The notes beneath the pieces were generated by a model. That model was given only the letters and a program-made list of their open reading frames with translations. It was not told the DNA's origin and did no database searches. The position numbers and the translations under genes were made by a program. Below are positions 53,507-63,074 of a DNA stretch of 64,000 bases, piece after piece (the first letter of the stretch is position 1; the number at the start of each line of letters is the position of its first letter). This DNA comes from Bacillota bacterium. Its GTDB lineage: Bacteria; Bacillota; SHA-98; Ch115; JABLXJ01. The stretch is from assembly GCA_013178125.1 (NCBI GenBank), contig JABLXJ010000016.1, positions 1-64,000 on the forward strand, read 5' to 3'.

Positions 53507-54348
53507 CGACTGACCTTCGAACAACTGAATATCCATATGATGTGAAAGCTCCTGGCCATGAAGCCGTGCAGGGCCCGGAGAACCTGGAGAAGATCGTGGA
53601 GATTCGAAACCTGAGCTATACCTACCCGGATGGGACCCGTGCCCTCAACAACGTCTCTCTTGATGTGTATACGGGGCAATCCGTCGGGATCGTTGGACCA
53701 AACGGCGCAGGCAAATCGACTTTGCTCCTCAATCTGGGTGGGATCCTGCGAGGTGAGGGCATCGTAAATGTCCTCGGCCTTCCGGTTAACCGGCAGAATC
53801 TGCGAAAGATCCGTTCCAGGATAGGTTACGTATTTCAGAACCCCGATGATCAGCTCTTTTGCCCCACGGTTTTCGATGACGTGGCGTTTGGCCCCCTGAA
53901 TCAGGGACTCTCCCCAGCGGAAGCGAGTGAGAGGGTAAGGCACGCGCTTGCAAGCGTTGGAATGGATGGTTTTGAACGGCGCCTGCCGCATCATCTTAGC
54001 TACGGCGAAAAGAAGCGCATCGCCCTGGCGACGGTCCTTTCGATGAATCCATCCCTCCTGATCCTCGACGAGCCTTTTGAGGGACTTGACCTCAGGGGCA
54101 AGAGGGGGCTCCATGCCGTCCTGCAAGAGATCGGGCTGGCCAAGATTCTCGTCGGTCACGATCTGGACTTCATCTCTGAGCTCTGCACCCACATCATCAT
54201 CCTCGATAGGGGTGAGGTTGTGGCTCATGGAGAAACTCATGAGATCATAAGCGACAGGGACCTCCTGGAATCTCACGGTGTCGAATGGCCTCGCGCGCAT
54301 GGTCCTGATGTATTGAGCCCCAAAGGGGCGAGAATTTATGTGCGCTAA
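53503..54348 (+). CDS. cbiO: ECF transporter ATPase CbiO
   Basis: 281 residues. Walker A GPNGAGKST, Q-loop VFQNPDDQLFCPTVFDDVAFGP (the ECF-ATPase type Q-loop), signature LSYGEKKR, Walker B LILDEPFEGLDL and switch His LVGHDLDFI. It powers the cobalt/nickel importer. Its start overlaps cbiQ (ATGA). The single ATPase gene suggests a homodimer. Confidence 0.95.
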   Translation: MTTDLRTTEYPYDVKAPGHEAVQGPENLEKIVEIRNLSYTYPDGTRALNNVSLDVYTGQSVGIVGPNGAGKSTLLLNLGGILRGEGIVNVLGLPVNRQNLRKIRSRIGYVFQNPDDQLFCPTVFDDVAFGPLNQGLSPAEASERVRHALASVGMDGFERRLPHHLSYGEKKRIALATVLSMNPSLLILDEPFEGLDLRGKRGLHAVLQEIGLAKILVGHDLDFISELCTHIIILDRGEVVAHGETHEIISDRDLLESHGVEWPRAHGPDVLSPKGARIYVR

Positions 54349-54489
54349 CCGAGGTATCTGATTAGACCCCCCATGCCGCGCTGCGGCGCCACAGAGAATG
54401 AAAATGCATCTGGAAGTAATTGGATCATTTTCGGGGTAGAGCGGCATAATGCGGCATAAAGAATAAAGATAGGTGCAGAAAGATGGGGT

Positions 54490-55395
54490 GTGGAAAATAT
54501 GCCATCGACGAAAACCCTGCAAGGCAAACTTGCTGCTCTACGTGAAAACCTGGCCGAAATGAGCAGCATCCTTGTTGCCTTCTCGGGCGGGGTTGACAGC
54601 AGCTTCCTCTTGAAAATCGCAAGCGAGGTATTGGGGTCGGAGCCTCGACTCCTCGCTGTCACTATTTACTCCGAGGTCCATCCCACCCGCGAAATAGCCG
54701 AGGCTCGCGACCTGGGCCGTGAATTCGGCGTCCCACATGAGATAATAAAAATAAAGGTCCTGGATATCCCGGGCTTCAAGGACAACCCTCCCGACCGTTG
54801 CTACCTATGTAAAAAGAACCTTTTCTCCATGTTGAAGGAGATGGCCGTGGCGAGAGGGCTTGCCTGTGTGGTGGATGGTTCGAATAGTGACGACTCGGGT
54901 GATTACCGCCCCGGGATGGCGGCTCTCGCGGAGCTCGGAATTCGAAGCCCTCTCAAGGAGGCGGGACTTACCAAGCATGATATCCGCGTCCTTTCGAAGG
55001 GAATAGGCCTTACCACGTGGAATAAGCCCGCTCGTGCCTGCCTCGCCACGCGTTTCCCTTACGGTGTGGAGATTACGGAGGGTAAGCTCCACCAGGTGGA
55101 GGCGGCTGAGGACTTCCTGAGGGATATGGGAAAGGATATGGGCCTTCGTGACCTGCGCGTGCGTCATCACGGGGATATCGCGAGGATCGAGATATCTAAA
55201 GATGAGACGACCTTCTTCCTCGAGAAAGCGGATACTGTAGTAGCTAAGCTCAAAGAGCTAGGGTATGTTTACGTAACACTCGATCTCGAGGGTTATCGCA
55301 TGGGGAGCATGAACCTCCCACTTACAACTGAAAGGCGAAAAGAACCGAAAAGGATTAATGGCATCTCTAGAAACGAGGATAAGGATGGTTTATGA
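54490..55395 (+). CDS. larE: Nickel-pincer cofactor sulfur transferase LarE
   Basis: 301 residues. PP-loop FSGGVDSSFL (31-40) for ATP use, CxxC pair in PPDRCYLCKK (C104, C107), and the conserved KPARACLATRFPYG with C184, the position of the sacrificial Cys176 of Lactobacillus LarE. Three Cys in these places match the cluster-binding LarE type described from Thermotoga, in which a 4Fe-4S cluster is thought to handle sulfur instead of sacrificing a Cys. The gene overlaps larB by 4 bp. The upstream metal importer supports a nickel role. Confidence 0.93.
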   Translation: MENMPSTKTLQGKLAALRENLAEMSSILVAFSGGVDSSFLLKIASEVLGSEPRLLAVTIYSEVHPTREIAEARDLGREFGVPHEIIKIKVLDIPGFKDNPPDRCYLCKKNLFSMLKEMAVARGLACVVDGSNSDDSGDYRPGMAALAELGIRSPLKEAGLTKHDIRVLSKGIGLTTWNKPARACLATRFPYGVEITEGKLHQVEAAEDFLRDMGKDMGLRDLRVRHHGDIARIEISKDETTFFLEKADTVVAKLKELGYVYVTLDLEGYRMGSMNLPLTTERRKEPKRINGISRNEDKDGL

Positions 55396-56174
55396 ACCCA
55401 GAAAAAATCAGGCGATTGTTGGAATCGGTAAAAGACGGAAGCGTCGAAGTCGATGAGGCGCTCCAAGAACTACGCCACCTCCCATTTGAGGATCTCGGCT
55501 TCGCGAAGGTCGATCATCATCGACATCTCAGAAACGGATTTCCCGAGGTCATATACTGTAAGGGCAAAACCCCAGCTCAGGTGGGACAGATCGTCCGGGC
55601 CCTTGTCGATAAGGGATCCGAAAATATCCTCGCAACGCGAGCGGACTCCGAGGTATTCAATGCGGTGAAGGAGATCGCCCCGGACGCCGTCTATCATGAA
55701 ACCGCGAGGCTGGCGGTGGTGAAGCGAGCTGCTGGCCGATTATCAAATGGGATCATCCTGGTCATTACCGCCGGCACATCAGATATCCCGGTGGCCGAGG
55801 AAGCCGCCGTAACGGCTGAGGTTATGGACAACATGGTCGAGAGAATCTACGACGTGGGGGTGGCTGGCCTCCACCGGCTCCTCAGCCACGTCAAACGATT
55901 CCTCGCCGCGCGGGTGATCATAGTGGTGGCCGGCATGGAGGGCGCGCTCGCGAGCGTTGTAGGAGGAATAGTCGACAAGCCCGTGATCGCCGTCCCGACA
56001 AGCATGGGATATGGTGCCAGTTTCCAGGGACTCGCTCCTCTTTTAGCTATGCTGAATAGTTGCGCTGCAGGCGTAGGGGTGGTCAACATCGATAACGGCT
56101 TCGGGGCAGGATATCTGGCATCGATCATTAACAAGCTTGGGGAGAATACCACCGGAGAAGGGGAAAATAACTAA
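55392..56174 (+). CDS. larB: Nickel-pincer cofactor carboxylase/hydrolase LarB
   Basis: 260 residues. Variable N-terminus, then FAKVDHHRHLRNGFPEVIYCKGKT and a PurE-like C-terminal domain with ITAGTSDIPVAEEAA, VVAGMEGALASVVGG, PTSMGYGASFQG and LNSCAAGVGVVNIDNGFGAG. C224 corresponds to the catalytic Cys of Lactobacillus LarB. LarB carboxylates the pyridinium ring of nicotinic acid adenine dinucleotide and cleaves off AMP. Coupled to larE; 34 bp before larC. Confidence 0.95.
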   Translation: MNPEKIRRLLESVKDGSVEVDEALQELRHLPFEDLGFAKVDHHRHLRNGFPEVIYCKGKTPAQVGQIVRALVDKGSENILATRADSEVFNAVKEIAPDAVYHETARLAVVKRAAGRLSNGIILVITAGTSDIPVAEEAAVTAEVMDNMVERIYDVGVAGLHRLLSHVKRFLAARVIIVVAGMEGALASVVGGIVDKPVIAVPTSMGYGASFQGLAPLLAMLNSCAAGVGVVNIDNGFGAGYLASIINKLGENTTGEGENN

Positions 56175-56208
56175 CGCAAACTAACGCAGGAATGCATGGA
56201 GGTGACTG

Positions 56209-57486
56209 GTGAAACACCTGATGAAGATAGCGTACTTCGAGTGTTTTAGCGGCATCAGCGGGGATATGATACTCGGGGCCCTCGTGGATGCCGGGCTGGA
56301 TCTTGGTGAGCTCAAAACAGGCCTCGACAAACTGAAACTGGCGGGGCCTGATGCCTTTGAACTTAAAGTGGAAAAGACAGCCCGGAATGGAATAAGCGGT
56401 ACAAGCATCGAAGTAATTACGGACTTGAATCCAGGCCATCCCCGGGCTCAGGGGTTCCGCCGCCTTTCTGATATCGAGGCCGTGCTCGATGCAAGCGACC
56501 TGGACGAGGCGACAATGGAGATGAGCCGCCGGATATTCCGGCGACTTGCCGTCGCTGAGGCTAAAGTGCATAACATCCCTGTGGACCAGGTCCATTTTCA
56601 CGAGGTGGGTGCAGTCGATACCATTGTAGATGTGGTGGGGGCCGTCCTAGGGTTCCGGGCTATGGGGGTCACGAAAATCTACGCCTCCCGGCTGCACGTC
56701 GGGACCGGGTTTGTGAAATGCGCGCATGGCATGCTCCCGGTGCCTGCGCCTGCGACTCTGGAGCTTTTGAGGGGTGTGCCCATATACGCCACCGGCGTCC
56801 AGGGTGAGCTCGTCACCCCGACCGGCGCTGCGATCATCACCACGCTTGCTGAGTCCTTCGGCGGGTGCCCGGAGATGCACCTTGAGCGCATCGGCTATGG
56901 CGCGGGCAAACAGAATCTTGATATACCCAATCTCCTCCGAATATACCTTGGCGAAAAGGTTAAGCGCAAGAGAGCGGATGGTAGCGAGGACCGCGCCAAG
57001 GGAAAAACTGGAGCAGTTGAGGCCCTGGCTGAGGTGACAGGGACTAATGATGCCGGATACGAGGTAATTGTCGAATGCAACATCGACGACATGAACCCGG
57101 AATTTTATGACCACGTAATGCAGGTCCTTTTTGAGAAAGGGGCGCTTGATGTATTTTTGACGCCGGTCATCATGAAGAAGGAACGGCCTGGCACTGTGCT
57201 CACCGTGCTAACCTGCGGCGAAAAGCTCGACGAAATAGCAAGAACCATAATGATGGAGACCACGACCCTCGGGGTGAGGATTCACAGGGTGATGCGCCGA
57301 AAGGCTGAGCGCGATTCGATCTCCGTGACTACGCGATTCGGCGAGGCCAGGGTCAAGGTTGCGCGGCTAGAGGGACAGATTTTGAACATAGCCCCGGAAT
57401 ACGAGGATTGCAGGAAGCTCGCCAGAAAACATGGGGTGCCCCTCAAGGTAGTCTACGAGGAGGTCAAAAGGGCAATCCAGCTCTAG
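56209..57486 (+). CDS. larC: Nickel insertion protein LarC (full-length, unsplit)
   Basis: 425 residues, starting at GTG 56209 with GGAGGTG 4 bases upstream (ATG 56221 is possible). N-terminal IAYFECFSGISGDMILGALV, HFHEVGAVDTIVDVVG, PVPAPATLELLRGVPIY, and in the second half ECNIDDMNPEFYDHVMQVLF and VIMKKERPGTVLTVL. In Lactobacillus larC is two frames (C1, C2) joined by frameshifting; here one frame codes both. LarC uses CTP to insert nickel into the dithiol-nicotinate cofactor. The likely user, LarA or a relative, is not in the window. Confidence 0.95.
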   Translation: MKHLMKIAYFECFSGISGDMILGALVDAGLDLGELKTGLDKLKLAGPDAFELKVEKTARNGISGTSIEVITDLNPGHPRAQGFRRLSDIEAVLDASDLDEATMEMSRRIFRRLAVAEAKVHNIPVDQVHFHEVGAVDTIVDVVGAVLGFRAMGVTKIYASRLHVGTGFVKCAHGMLPVPAPATLELLRGVPIYATGVQGELVTPTGAAIITTLAESFGGCPEMHLERIGYGAGKQNLDIPNLLRIYLGEKVKRKRADGSEDRAKGKTGAVEALAEVTGTNDAGYEVIVECNIDDMNPEFYDHVMQVLFEKGALDVFLTPVIMKKERPGTVLTVLTCGEKLDEIARTIMMETTTLGVRIHRVMRRKAERDSISVTTRFGEARVKVARLEGQILNIAPEYEDCRKLARKHGVPLKVVYEEVKRAIQL

Positions 57487-57509
57487 ACTCCAGCGCCTTT
57501 CCCGCTCAA

Positions 57510-57556
57510 GCCTGGCCGCGGGTGGCCGTGGGAACTATATTCCTCCGCGGCCAGGC
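57510..57556. terminator. Inverted repeat between convergent operons
   Basis: GCCTGGCCGCGG (57510-57521) and CCGCGGCCAGGC (57545-57556) form a perfect 12-bp inverted repeat with a 23-nt spacer, 23 bp after the larC stop. The converging isomerase operon ends at 57685. It is probably a bidirectional terminator, though T runs are short. The rest of 57557-57684 shows nothing more. Confidence 0.55.
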
Positions 57557-57684
57557 AGATTTGGAAGGTTACGAGCCTCTCTCTACAATAGTATCCAGTA
57601 TCCCGCCAGGGGAAATGTATAGTGTAATAGTGTATAAGGAAAAATATAAAGAATGTAAGGCCCAGTCAAGGTCTAGCGAAAAGT

Positions 57685-58590
57685 CTAAACGAAATAAGGA
57701 TCTAGAAGTTTCTTGGCAAGGTAAATCCCATCAAGGATATTCTCCTCGTTCCTCTCCCAGCCCCTGTCCTCATGTTCGACGCTCACGACATAGTCATAGC
57801 CAACCTCGTAAAGTGCCCTCAGATACCCCTTCCAGTCAATATCCCCCAACCCCGCTATCTTATCCATATAGAACCCGAAGCCATATATCCCCTTCCTGCC
57901 GAGCTTATCTTTGAGCATCTTCGTATCCTTGGCGTGGGTGTGGAATATCTTGTCCTTGAAGTCGTAGACTGCCTGGATATAGTCGATCTGCTGCCAGATG
58001 AGATGCGAGGGATCCAGGTTGAGCCCGAGATAGTCCGAGGGGATCATTTCAAACATCCTCTCCCATATCTCAGGGGTGGAAGCGAGGTTTGACCCGCCAG
58101 GCCACCTGTCTTCATAGAGCATGGGGCAGTTCTCTATCGCTAGCTTCACACCGTGATCCTCAGCAAATTTCACAAGGTCAGGGAACACCCTTTTATACTC
58201 TGTAAGGCTCTCCTCCACGTTCGCCTTCGGGTCCCTGCCGACAAACGTCCCGACAACGCCGACACCAAGCATCTGGGCCGCGACTATAACCCGTTTGAGG
58301 TGCTCATGCGCCTCTCGCCTGGCAGCAAGGTCAGGGTCCAGGTTATTGGGATAGTATGCGAGAGAGGAAATCTGCATGTTCTTCTCGGCGAACATGGCCT
58401 TGATCTCCGATGCCTTATCTGCCGTGAGGTTGACTACATCGATATGCTGGGTGCCAGCGTATCTCCTCTTCTCGTATGAGGCAGGCCAGCATGCAACCTC
58501 TAGCATCTTGAAGCCCTTGCTCGAGCCCCAGTCCACAAGCTCCTTCAGGCTCTTCTTGGGCAGCGCTGCGGTCAGAAAACCCAATTTCAT
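57685..58590 (-). CDS. Sugar phosphate isomerase/epimerase (TIM barrel, xylose-isomerase-like)
   Basis: 301 residues from ATG 58590 with GAGGAGGGA 6 bases upstream; the frame extends to 58659. AP-endonuclease-2/xylose-isomerase-like pattern: MKLGFLTAALPKKSLKELVDW, LEVACWPASYEKRRYAGTQH, GTFVGRD, KLAIENCPML, LGLNLDPSHLIWQ, FHTHAKDTK, DYVVSVEHED. His, Glu and Asp residues in these segments form the metal site of the family. It is last in the operon after a Gfo/Idh/MocA dehydrogenase, a common pair in inositol or keto-sugar breakdown. The substrate is unknown. Confidence 0.9.
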   Translation of the reverse strand: MKLGFLTAALPKKSLKELVDWGSSKGFKMLEVACWPASYEKRRYAGTQHIDVVNLTADKASEIKAMFAEKNMQISSLAYYPNNLDPDLAARREAHEHLKRVIVAAQMLGVGVVGTFVGRDPKANVEESLTEYKRVFPDLVKFAEDHGVKLAIENCPMLYEDRWPGGSNLASTPEIWERMFEMIPSDYLGLNLDPSHLIWQQIDYIQAVYDFKDKIFHTHAKDTKMLKDKLGRKGIYGFGFYMDKIAGLGDIDWKGYLRALYEVGYDYVVSVEHEDRGWERNEENILDGIYLAKKLLDPYFV

Positions 58591-58604
58591 CGTAGGTCCC
58601 TCCT

Positions 58605-59762
58605 CTATTTTACTTCCACCCATTTGCGCTCGCGCGCGCTCTTCAGGATGACCTCGCACATCATGATCTCCCGGTGCCCGTCCTTGAACGTCGGGAATTT
58701 GGGGGCTATGCCCTTTTTGTAGTCCCCTGAGGCGATGTATGAATACACCTGCTTGAACATCTGCTTTGTTGTATCCGGAAACCCCTCGGTGTGCCCTCCC
58801 GGGAAGCTCACTATGTCCCTAGCCTCGGGATACATGAGCGATGGGTCCTTGATCATGACCTCGTTGTTCCCATCACGCCTCCCTATCCAGAGCTCATTGG
58901 GCTTCTCAGAATCCCATGCCAGGGCCTTCTTCGAGCCATCGATCTCGAAGTAAAGCCTGTTCTTCCGGCCGGCTGCAACCTGGTTTACGGTCATAACGCC
59001 CTTTGCCCCGCCCTCGAACTCCAGGAGCACCGTTGCGTAATCCTCGGTGTTTATGGGGACATCCTGGTAGTCCTCCGGGCTCAATATCTTGCCTGCATAG
59101 GTCTCAACAGGCTTCAGGGGCTTCTTCCTGACCGGGTGGAAGGTGGCGAAGTCAGCGCACACAGCTTTGACCTTGAGGCCCGAAATGAATTCAATGAGAT
59201 CGAGCCAGTGGGAGCCGATATCGGCTACCGCCCTCGATTCCCCGCTATACTCGGGCTCGAGCCGCCAGTTATAGTCGGTCTCATAGAAGAGCCAGTCCTG
59301 GAGGTAAGACCCGTGGATTGCAAATATCTTCCCGATATCGCCCTTTTCAATCATCGCTCGGGCCTGGTGGGCAAGCGGGTAGTAACGGACATTGAAGTGA
59401 ACGGCGTTCACGAGCCCGGTGCGGCTGGCCAGGTCAACGAGGTCCTCAGCCTCTTTAGAGTTCATGGCGAGGGGCTTTTCGCAGACCACGTGCTTGCCTG
59501 CCTCGAGAGCTGCTTTGCTCATGGGGTAGTGAAGGTTGTTGGGCGTGCAGATGTGAGCAGCCTCGATATCGGGATCGGCCAGTATCTTCCGCCAGTCCCC
59601 ATATGCCTTCTCGATGCCGAGCTGCTCTGCCTTGCGATCTGCGACCTCCTGATCTATATCAGCGATAGCAACAACATCCACGAGCCCCGTGCGCCGCAAA
59701 GCCTCAACGTGCGCAGGCCCGATAAAGCCCGTACCTATGACTCCTACCGAAACCTTCTTCAT
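58605..59762 (-). CDS. Gfo/Idh/MocA-family oxidoreductase
   Basis: 386 residues from ATG 59762 with GGAGGTTG 9 bases upstream (the frame extends to a TTG at 59774). N-terminal Rossmann fold [39 protein letters not shown] and [20 protein letters not shown] (the EKP motif), then [16 protein letters not shown] in the substrate domain. It oxidises or reduces a sugar or cyclitol with NAD(P). The gene ends 14 bp before the isomerase start, so both belong to one catabolic unit. Confidence 0.93.
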   Translation of the reverse strand: MKKVSVGVIGTGFIGPAHVEALRRTGLVDVVAIADIDQEVADRKAEQLGIEKAYGDWRKILADPDIEAAHICTPNNLHYPMSKAALEAGKHVVCEKPLAMNSKEAEDLVDLASRTGLVNAVHFNVRYYPLAHQARAMIEKGDIGKIFAIHGSYLQDWLFYETDYNWRLEPEYSGESRAVADIGSHWLDLIEFISGLKVKAVCADFATFHPVRKKPLKPVETYAGKILSPEDYQDVPINTEDYATVLLEFEGGAKGVMTVNQVAAGRKNRLYFEIDGSKKALAWDSEKPNELWIGRRDGNNEVMIKDPSLMYPEARDIVSFPGGHTEGFPDTTKQMFKQVYSYIASGDYKKGIAPKFPTFKDGHREIMMCEVILKSARERKWVEVK

Positions 59763-59805
59763 GGTTTGCCTCAACCTCCATTAAAGTGAGTCTCGAATAT
59801 ATCCT

Positions 59806-60798
59806 TTAACGCCCCAGGCGCTCTTTGGCCCACAGGGCAGCACCTATCATGCCTGCATCCGGCCCGAGCTCTGCAAGGACCACCTGGATCTTCTCGCCCG
59901 GGACTATGTGAACCCGTGAATGGATCGTCTCCTTGATCTTGTTCATCAGCCTTCCCCCCGCTTGCGCCACCCCTCCTCCAATCACGACCATTTGAGGGTT
60001 GATAGTGGTAGCTGCACTCGAGAGGGCTATCCCTATATACTCCCCAGCCTCCTCAATAACATCGATCGCAACCCTATCGCCCTTCTCGGCGGCCTCCGCG
60101 ATAACCTTTGGGGTGACCTTGTTTAGATCCCCGTCAACGAGATCGCGTATCAGGGTATCGTTCTGTTGCACTATCGCCCTGATCGCCATGGCGGCCATGG
60201 CGGGTCCGCTCGCGTAAGCCTCGAGGCACCCCCTGTTGCCGCACCCGCACAAGATCCCGCCGGGCTCCACGATGATGTGGCCGACCTCGCCCGCGCCGCC
60301 GTCCGCTCCGAGGTAGAGGTCGCCGTTCACAACAACACCCCCGCCTATACCCGTCCCAAGCGTAGCCAGCACCAGGCTATCCACGGATTTCCCCGCGCCA
60401 AGGCGCTTCTCGGCCAGGGTGGTCGCCCTGGCATCGTTTATCACATAGACGGGCAGTTTGAGATCCGCTTCAAGAAGAGATTTCAGCTGAACACCTTCCC
60501 ACTTCCCGGGAAAATTGGGCAACATAATGCAAACGCCTGCATCCCAGTCTATGAGACCCGGAATGCCCGTCCCAACCGCCCCCGCTTCATAGCCTCTTCC
60601 CCTGGCCTCATTCATGACCACTCTAGCCATCCCGGCCATCGTCTCAACCACAGCCTGCGGGGGACGGTGGACATCGGTCGGGCCCATCGTCTTTGCTATC
60701 ACCCACCCCTCGTTGGATACCGCAGCCACCTTGATATTGGTGCCGCCAAGGTCGATGCCAATGAAACACTCCATATGCCCCATCGCCATATACCCCAT
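59806..60798 (-). CDS. ROK-family sugar kinase (glucokinase-like)
   Basis: 330 residues, start with AAAGGT 5 bases upstream. Phosphate loop GIDLGGTNIKVAAV (14-27), LGTGIGGGVVVNGDLY, and the ROK/zinc segment GEVGHIIVEPGGILCGCGNRGCLE followed by AYASGPA. No DNA-binding domain, so it is an enzyme, unlike ROK1 and ROK2. It probably phosphorylates glucose or a related hexose with ATP. Within the operon it follows the GntR regulator and precedes the dehydrogenase. Confidence 0.92.
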   Translation of the reverse strand: MGYMAMGHMECFIGIDLGGTNIKVAAVSNEGWVIAKTMGPTDVHRPPQAVVETMAGMARVVMNEARGRGYEAGAVGTGIPGLIDWDAGVCIMLPNFPGKWEGVQLKSLLEADLKLPVYVINDARATTLAEKRLGAGKSVDSLVLATLGTGIGGGVVVNGDLYLGADGGAGEVGHIIVEPGGILCGCGNRGCLEAYASGPAMAAMAIRAIVQQNDTLIRDLVDGDLNKVTPKVIAEAAEKGDRVAIDVIEEAGEYIGIALSSAATTINPQMVVIGGGVAQAGGRLMNKIKETIHSRVHIVPGEKIQVVLAELGPDAGMIGAALWAKERLGR

Positions 60799-60939
60799 CG
60801 CCGTACCTTTCTTGAAGTTGTTTTTGCTCCGCCATCCCGCGGGCCCTCACTATCATATCCCCAAGATCATATCTCAGAAATGATCCAGTTCCTTTTTATC
60901 CCCTGCTCATCCGTCACCTGTCTATCCCCTGCTCGCCTG

Positions 60940-61767
60940 CTACCTATTGGTCACTTGTTGAAATTGACTGGGCTTCAAGGTGCGCGTGATCTGCGCGCTA
61001 TTCGCCCAAAGCTCCACCACGAACTTGCATTTGTCCCCGCGAGTTATTGAGTTTGTGATCTCGATAGGCTCACCCGTCTCAAGGTAAGCTATCCGTTCGA
61101 TGGAGAAACCACTTATGCCAGGTTTACACTTGAGCAATTTAGCTTCTGAAGGTGCAAGCGAGATAGCCTCGTGCGTCTCCACAGCCCTGTACGGTTCAAG
61201 GCCATATTCGTCCCTGAGTATGTGATAAAGGGATTGTCGCGAAAGATCCCGCTTGATGAGGCCCGGGCAGAGATAGTGTGGGATGCATGTGGTCTCGATC
61301 AACAAGGGTTCGTCATTTGCCATTCTTATCCGGGTGAATCTGGTCACCTTTTGATCGCTTGCGGGCAGCACCAGGTTCCTGCCAATATCCGCGCTGGCCT
61401 CGGTCACCACCATCTCCAGTATCTTTGAGCTTGGAATGAGCCCCATCCGGTACATGTCTTCCGTGAAGCTGTAGAGATGTTGCAGGGATCGTTGCATCTT
61501 GGGGCGGCCTATAAAGGTGCCCTTGCCCTGCCTCCGGTAAACCAGGCCTTCGCTCACAAGGGCATCTATCGCCTGCCTCACGGTCGAACGGCTTACCTTG
61601 TATTTCTCGCAGAGGTCGCGCTCTGATGGCAACATATCTCCTGCATTGAACAGGCCTGCCATTATCCCGCGCTTTATTATCCCCAAAAGTTGGTGATAGA
61701 GGGGCACGGCGCTTTCTTCGCTCAAGCTCCCTCCGAACTCTACCCGATTATCAGCCATCCTCCCCAT
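60940..61767 (-). CDS. GntR-family regulator with UTRA domain (HutC type)
   Basis: 275 residues. Winged helix (about 21-88; VPLYHQLLGIIKRGIMAGLF, SRSTVRQAIDALVSEGLVYR, GKGTFIGRPK) and a UTRA ligand domain (about 100-255; SILEM-like start, LLIETTCIPHYLCPGLIKRD, LYHILRDEYGLEP, ERIAYLETGEPIEI). UTRA regulators usually sense a sugar phosphate or small metabolite. It lies between the ATPase genes and the ROK kinase and probably represses this operon. Confidence 0.93.
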   Translation of the reverse strand: MGRMADNRVEFGGSLSEESAVPLYHQLLGIIKRGIMAGLFNAGDMLPSERDLCEKYKVSRSTVRQAIDALVSEGLVYRRQGKGTFIGRPKMQRSLQHLYSFTEDMYRMGLIPSSKILEMVVTEASADIGRNLVLPASDQKVTRFTRIRMANDEPLLIETTCIPHYLCPGLIKRDLSRQSLYHILRDEYGLEPYRAVETHEAISLAPSEAKLLKCKPGISGFSIERIAYLETGEPIEITNSITRGDKCKFVVELWANSAQITRTLKPSQFQQVTNR

Positions 61768-61830
61768 CGCTCCCGATTCATTATTCCCTTCCGTTATTCC
61801 CTACCGGCCCAGGTTCGGCCCAGGTCAGGG

Positions 61831-62982
61831 TTAGCCCCGCTCAGCATCTGGCCCGCGGGATTCCAGGCGCTGACCACTCTGGTGGTCGAAGAAATGGATC
61901 TTGTTCCACGGCAGCTCAACCCACACAGCGTCCCCCACGCGCGGCTCAAATGCCACCTGGCTGCGGTAGACCCTGCACTTCAGGGAATGCCCATTTCTGC
62001 CGCCAAGGCCTAGATCCAGTAAAAGCTCATCGCTGTAAGGCTCCACAACCTGCAAAACGCAGGCAATAGCGTTATCCTTTTTCTCCCGGAAGACCCTCAC
62101 ATGCTCAGGTCGTATGCCTATGACAACCCTCCCGTTGCAGGCGCTTCCCTTTAAAGCATCATGTAAAGAACCATATAGCGTTCCTGGCAAGCCAATCCAT
62201 TCATCAGCTGCCGTAATCCTCAGACCACCGGGGAGGTCCGCATCAATAAGAGCGTCGAGGAAGTTCATAGGCGGACTGCCTATAAACCCGGCGACAAATC
62301 TATTTGCCGGATTGTCGTATACATCTGATGGCGTGCCAAACTGCTCTATGATACCCTGCCTCATGACCGCTATATAATCCCCGAGCGCCTGGGCCTCCAT
62401 CTGGTCGTGGGTAACATGGATGGTTGTGACTCCAAAATCCTGTTGAATCCGTTTGAGTTCAACTATCATCTCAGCCCTCAACTTGGCATCCAGTGCGCCG
62501 AGCGGTTCATCGAAAAGGAAGACCGCCGGCTCGCGCACGAGAGCCCTTCCGAGGGCAACTCGTTGCCTCTGCCCCCCAGAAAGCCTATCCGGCAACCTAT
62601 CTAGAAGGTCTGCAATGTGAAGGAGCTCGGCTACCTCCCTTACCTTCTTATCAATCTCTTGTTTCGTCTTTCTCGCCACAACCATTGAAAAACTGAGGTT
62701 CTCGTAGACTGTCATGTGCCTGTAAAGGGCGAACCGCTGGAAGACCATTGCTACGTTCCTGTCGCTAGAATTCACAGTTGTAACCTTTTGCGAGCCTATA
62801 TAAATCTCCCCGCACCTCGGAGTCTCAAGCCCCGCCACAGCTCGAAGGAGTATGGATTTCCCGCACCCTGATGGCCCGACAAGCACGGTGTATTTCCCAT
62901 CAGGAGCACAGAGATTCACCCCGCGAAGCACGTCCTCCTCGCCAAACCCTACTGCTACATCCCTTAAACTGACCTCCGCCAT
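61831..62982 (-). CDS. Carbohydrate ABC transporter ATPase (UgpC/MsmK type)
   Basis: 383 residues. Walker A GPSGCGKSI (Ile where Thr is usual), Q-loop MVFQRFALYRHMTVYENL, signature LSGGQRQR, Walker B VFLFDEPLGALDAKLR, switch HVTHDQMEAQALGD, then the MalK-type C-terminal OB domains (about 240-383; GIRPEHVRVF). It follows another ATPase gene by 92 bp. No permease gene lies next to it in the window. It could pair with the neighbour ATPase or act as a shared ATPase for the four island importers. Confidence 0.93.
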   Translation of the reverse strand: MAEVSLRDVAVGFGEEDVLRGVNLCAPDGKYTVLVGPSGCGKSILLRAVAGLETPRCGEIYIGSQKVTTVNSSDRNVAMVFQRFALYRHMTVYENLSFSMVVARKTKQEIDKKVREVAELLHIADLLDRLPDRLSGGQRQRVALGRALVREPAVFLFDEPLGALDAKLRAEMIVELKRIQQDFGVTTIHVTHDQMEAQALGDYIAVMRQGIIEQFGTPSDVYDNPANRFVAGFIGSPPMNFLDALIDADLPGGLRITAADEWIGLPGTLYGSLHDALKGSACNGRVVIGIRPEHVRVFREKKDNAIACVLQVVEPYSDELLLDLGLGGRNGHSLKCRVYRSQVAFEPRVGDAVWVELPWNKIHFFDHQSGQRLESRGPDAERG

Positions 62983-63074
62983 GAAGCACGCGCCTACCTT
63001 TCATCCTGCCGTGAGATCGCAATAAGGTAAGTAATACCACGCCCTGCTCAGGCCCACTCATAGCCATATACCCG

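Noticed and set aside
58791-61050. Long plus-strand frames opposite the Gfo/Idh/MocA and ROK kinase genes
   Set aside because: Antisense shadows; the minus-strand genes have full family motifs and ribosome-binding sites.
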